A stretch of DNA of 64,000 nt from Leucaena leucocephala (Eukaryota; Streptophyta; Magnoliopsida; Fabales; Fabaceae): the NCBI GenBank assembly GCA_037074615.1, contig CM073557.1:10990501-11054500 (forward strand). Direction: 5' to 3'. How positions within the stretch are numbered: position 1 is the first letter of the stretch; each line of letters starts with the position of its first letter. Both the position numbers and the translations under genes were made by a program. Under the pieces are notes generated by a model. That model was not told where the DNA came from and ran no database searches. It saw only the letters and a list, made by a program, of their open reading frames with translations. Shown here piece by piece: positions 61,990-64,000 of this stretch.

Positions 61990-62949
61990 ATGAGGTGTCG
62001 GAAGCACCACCCGGCGGACCTCAGCAGCACCGTCGGCGTCTGCGCTTCTTGTCTCCGGGAGCGCCTCGTCTCACTCATCGCAGCACAAGAGAAGGCACAT
62101 CTAGCGCGCGTTTCCTCACGCGCCTCCGACGATCACCCTGGGAAATCCGACCCGAACCCTCCTCCTCCCCTTGTCTTCCCTCGTTCTGTCTCGCCGTATG
62201 TCTCTCGGCGGAAATCGGACTATGCAAGCTGGCAGAGCTGTGACAGACATAACAATCTCTTCTATAGCACGCCGCAACTTGGACCTACCTTCGGTACAGG
62301 CAATTCTGAGGCCAATTCAGGATTCCCTGGCAAAACGAGTTCGTCATTCAAGAAGAAGACGGGAAGGTTCTGGTTTTTCTCAAGTCTATTCAGATCCAGA
62401 TCCGATAAAGTGGAAGCGAATCCGAGGATTTCTTCTCGGGAATCATGCGAAACATCGTCATCGGTGTCTCCCTCATGGTTCTCGATGATATTTCCCAATC
62501 GCCGGAAGAATATGGAGAGGATGAACTCTCTGGAAGGTTCGACCGCCACAGGACGGAGGCGGTATCGGCCAACTGATCGGGGAATGTCGCCGGTGACAAA
62601 CGAAAGTTGCGTGGTCGATTGCGATGGATGCGACCGATCCCCTTCAGCCGGTGGCTACTCAACGGAAATGTCCCCACGGTGGCAAAAAACGCCATCAGCG
62701 GCACCGTATGAGACTCGTCGTTCCCGCCATGTAAGGAACGTATCAGGCATGGCCTTTTGCTTAAGTCCGTTGGTGAGGGCGAGTCCGAACCCTCACTGGA
62801 ACCCTAAGGGATTGCCTCCGGAGATGGTTGCGGCGGGGGAGATGAGAGTCACGACGGCGGCGAAGCCTCACCTCTCCACTGCGTCGTCGTTTTGTGCAAA
62901 CCGCTCAAGGAAGCTTGCTGACTTTGGAAGAGCCAACCATATCCGTTGA
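61990..62949 (+). CDS. plant-specific Cys-motif protein, OCTOPUS/DUF740-like N-terminus
   Basis: Intronless gene for 319 residues. The N-terminus has a conserved Cys/His motif (C3, H6, C18, C21 and the GVCASCLRERL segment, residues 16-26) that I recognise from OCTOPUS/DUF740-like and related uncharacterised plant proteins. A Pro-rich part follows (about 55-62), then FPRSVSPYVSRRKSD (63-77), a basic and aromatic FKKKTGRFWFFSSLFRSRS (about 120-138), a Ser/Arg-rich low-complexity middle, and a conserved-looking C-terminal part (GMAFCLSPLVRASP, then NRSRKLADFGR). No signal peptide or membrane segment is visible. OCTOPUS is a membrane-associated regulator of phloem differentiation, but this protein is shorter, so function is not claimed. 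The start is the first ATG after the leader. GC content is far higher than that of the flanks. No internal stops; likely functional. Confidence 0.85.
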   Translation: MRCRKHHPADLSSTVGVCASCLRERLVSLIAAQEKAHLARVSSRASDDHPGKSDPNPPPPLVFPRSVSPYVSRRKSDYASWQSCDRHNNLFYSTPQLGPTFGTGNSEANSGFPGKTSSSFKKKTGRFWFFSSLFRSRSDKVEANPRISSRESCETSSSVSPSWFSMIFPNRRKNMERMNSLEGSTATGRRRYRPTDRGMSPVTNESCVVDCDGCDRSPSAGGYSTEMSPRWQKTPSAAPYETRRSRHVRNVSGMAFCLSPLVRASPNPHWNPKGLPPEMVAAGEMRVTTAAKPHLSTASSFCANRSRKLADFGRANHIR

Positions 62950-64000
62950 TTTCGATTACCATTGACCTTGCGGTGATATTTCCCACGGGTTGTCTCTTCC
63001 TCCTTGCTGGTTTCTGCACATTCATTTTTTTTTCTTTTTTCTTTTTTCTTTATTTGAACAAAGATAGATTCTTTTTTTTCTTCCAATTTTTGCCTTTTTT
63101 TTTAATTTTAAAAAACAATTTCTGTACACAGATGCCTACTACAAGAAAGAGAAAGTGTTTTTTTTCTTAAAAATGGTATTAGGGTATTATTGACATTGAA
63201 CTGCTTCCATAAAAATAGATAATGGTTCTTAGCTTCCCCCAACTTTATAGCCAGCACTTTAAATTATACAGGACACAAAATAGGTTAAATATTTCAATTC
63301 AATATAAATATGATTAAAAATTGTTGAGTTAGAGTATTGTTTGATTGCTTAATTTGATTATTATTAAGGTTATTTTACGATTATTCAATAATAATCTGCA
63401 TTTGAATTGAATTTTATTATTGATGGTTTGTGAGGTGTCTTGATTCATTTTATTTTTGCCCGTTAAACACGGCAAAATGCCATTAAAAATCCTTAATTTT
63501 TAAATTACTTGTAAAGAGTTTTATTGACTTCTAAAAATCAGATCTCTTCAATTTTTTTATATAATAGGAAATAGGAAATGTGTTATTTTGCTTATTTTAT
63601 TGTCATCAATTTCATGTTACATATTTTTTTTCTATATTAATATGTCTAATATTAATGGCGTTTCTGATAAGTTTAATTTAATATTTGAGCCTTTGTTGTT
63701 TAAAAAATATTTGCTGAGTATGAAAGGGAACAAAATTTCAACTTTTGATTTTGAGTGTTTAGAAGGATATTTGTAAGTCATTAAATTTTTCCTCCTAATA
63801 ATTATATTTTTCTTTTGAAGATTTTAAAGTGATGAAATTTACAATAAAGGACTTTTTTGTAATGAGATATTTTTAAATGTAAAAAAAATTATTTACTTAA
63901 AGCTTATACTCTCAATGTACTTTTTACTAATTAAATCAAAACAACTGTACTTATTTTTCAAGAATCATTTGTTATGAAACTAATTTTAGTTATTAGTATT
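62950..64000 (+). other. 3' UTR and downstream flank
   Basis: T-rich sequence (runs at 63027-63050 and 63070-63105) follows the stop and probably includes the 3' UTR. Downstream is AT-rich DNA with no recognisable gene to the window end; the 62-codon frame at 63588-63776 has no family resemblance. Confidence 0.5.

Overview
The window looks like nuclear DNA of a flowering plant. It is AT-rich, with spliceosomal GT-AG introns, Ty1/copia elements with initiator-tRNA-Met type primer sites, a caulimovirid remnant, L1-type LINEs, MULE/CACTA-like/Tourist-like DNA transposons and one plant-specific gene family. I cannot name the species. Only one gene looks intact: an intronless gene at 61990-62949 (+) for a 319-residue protein of the plant family sharing the N-terminal Cys motif of OCTOPUS/DUF740-like proteins. 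Protein family calls rest on recognition from memory, not on a search.

Region 1 (1-16590) is a dying mitochondrial NAD-malic enzyme (62 kDa/alpha type) locus on the minus strand. Exon 1 (to 16286), exon 2 (5233-5329) and exon 3 (3883-4001) keep correct splice sites and phases, but exon 2 has two in-frame stops and exon 1 shows no ATG. Intron 1 is inflated by a Copia element (6032-15844, 411-bp LTRs), itself interrupted by a solo LTR (13496-15283) of a second, long-LTR Copia family. Another solo LTR of that family (696-2496, opposite strand, perfect TSD ATGGC) lies downstream of exon 3.

Region 2 (16600-36700) holds a 500-bp dispersed repeat, a CACTA-like non-autonomous element (18701-19880), a complete-ended but gag-less long-LTR Copia (22912-30249, TSD ACTTC), and a degraded endogenous pararetrovirus on the minus strand (about 30640-36078). 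The virus remnant abuts a second copy of the dispersed repeat that carries a GC-richer insert.

Region 3 (38400-45310) contains a LINE scrap and the most interesting object here: a 5.54-kb Mutator-like element (39769-45310) with 0.8-kb terminal inverted repeats and a perfect 9-bp TSD. It carries a six-exon, intron-containing fragment of an AIM24-type mitochondrial protein gene (42672 to about 44467, minus strand). The last exon runs in frame into a 1.9-kb array of 21-bp repeats, i.e. 7-codon units. It is a Pack-MULE whose captured gene has been joined to a minisatellite.

Region 4 (45311-61740) is mostly AT-rich DNA without recognisable genes, with two Tourist-like MITEs, a third copy of the dispersed repeat and a 2.6-kb dead LINE (52915-55560, minus). 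Region 5 (61740-64000) is the intact gene with its promoter and 3' flank.
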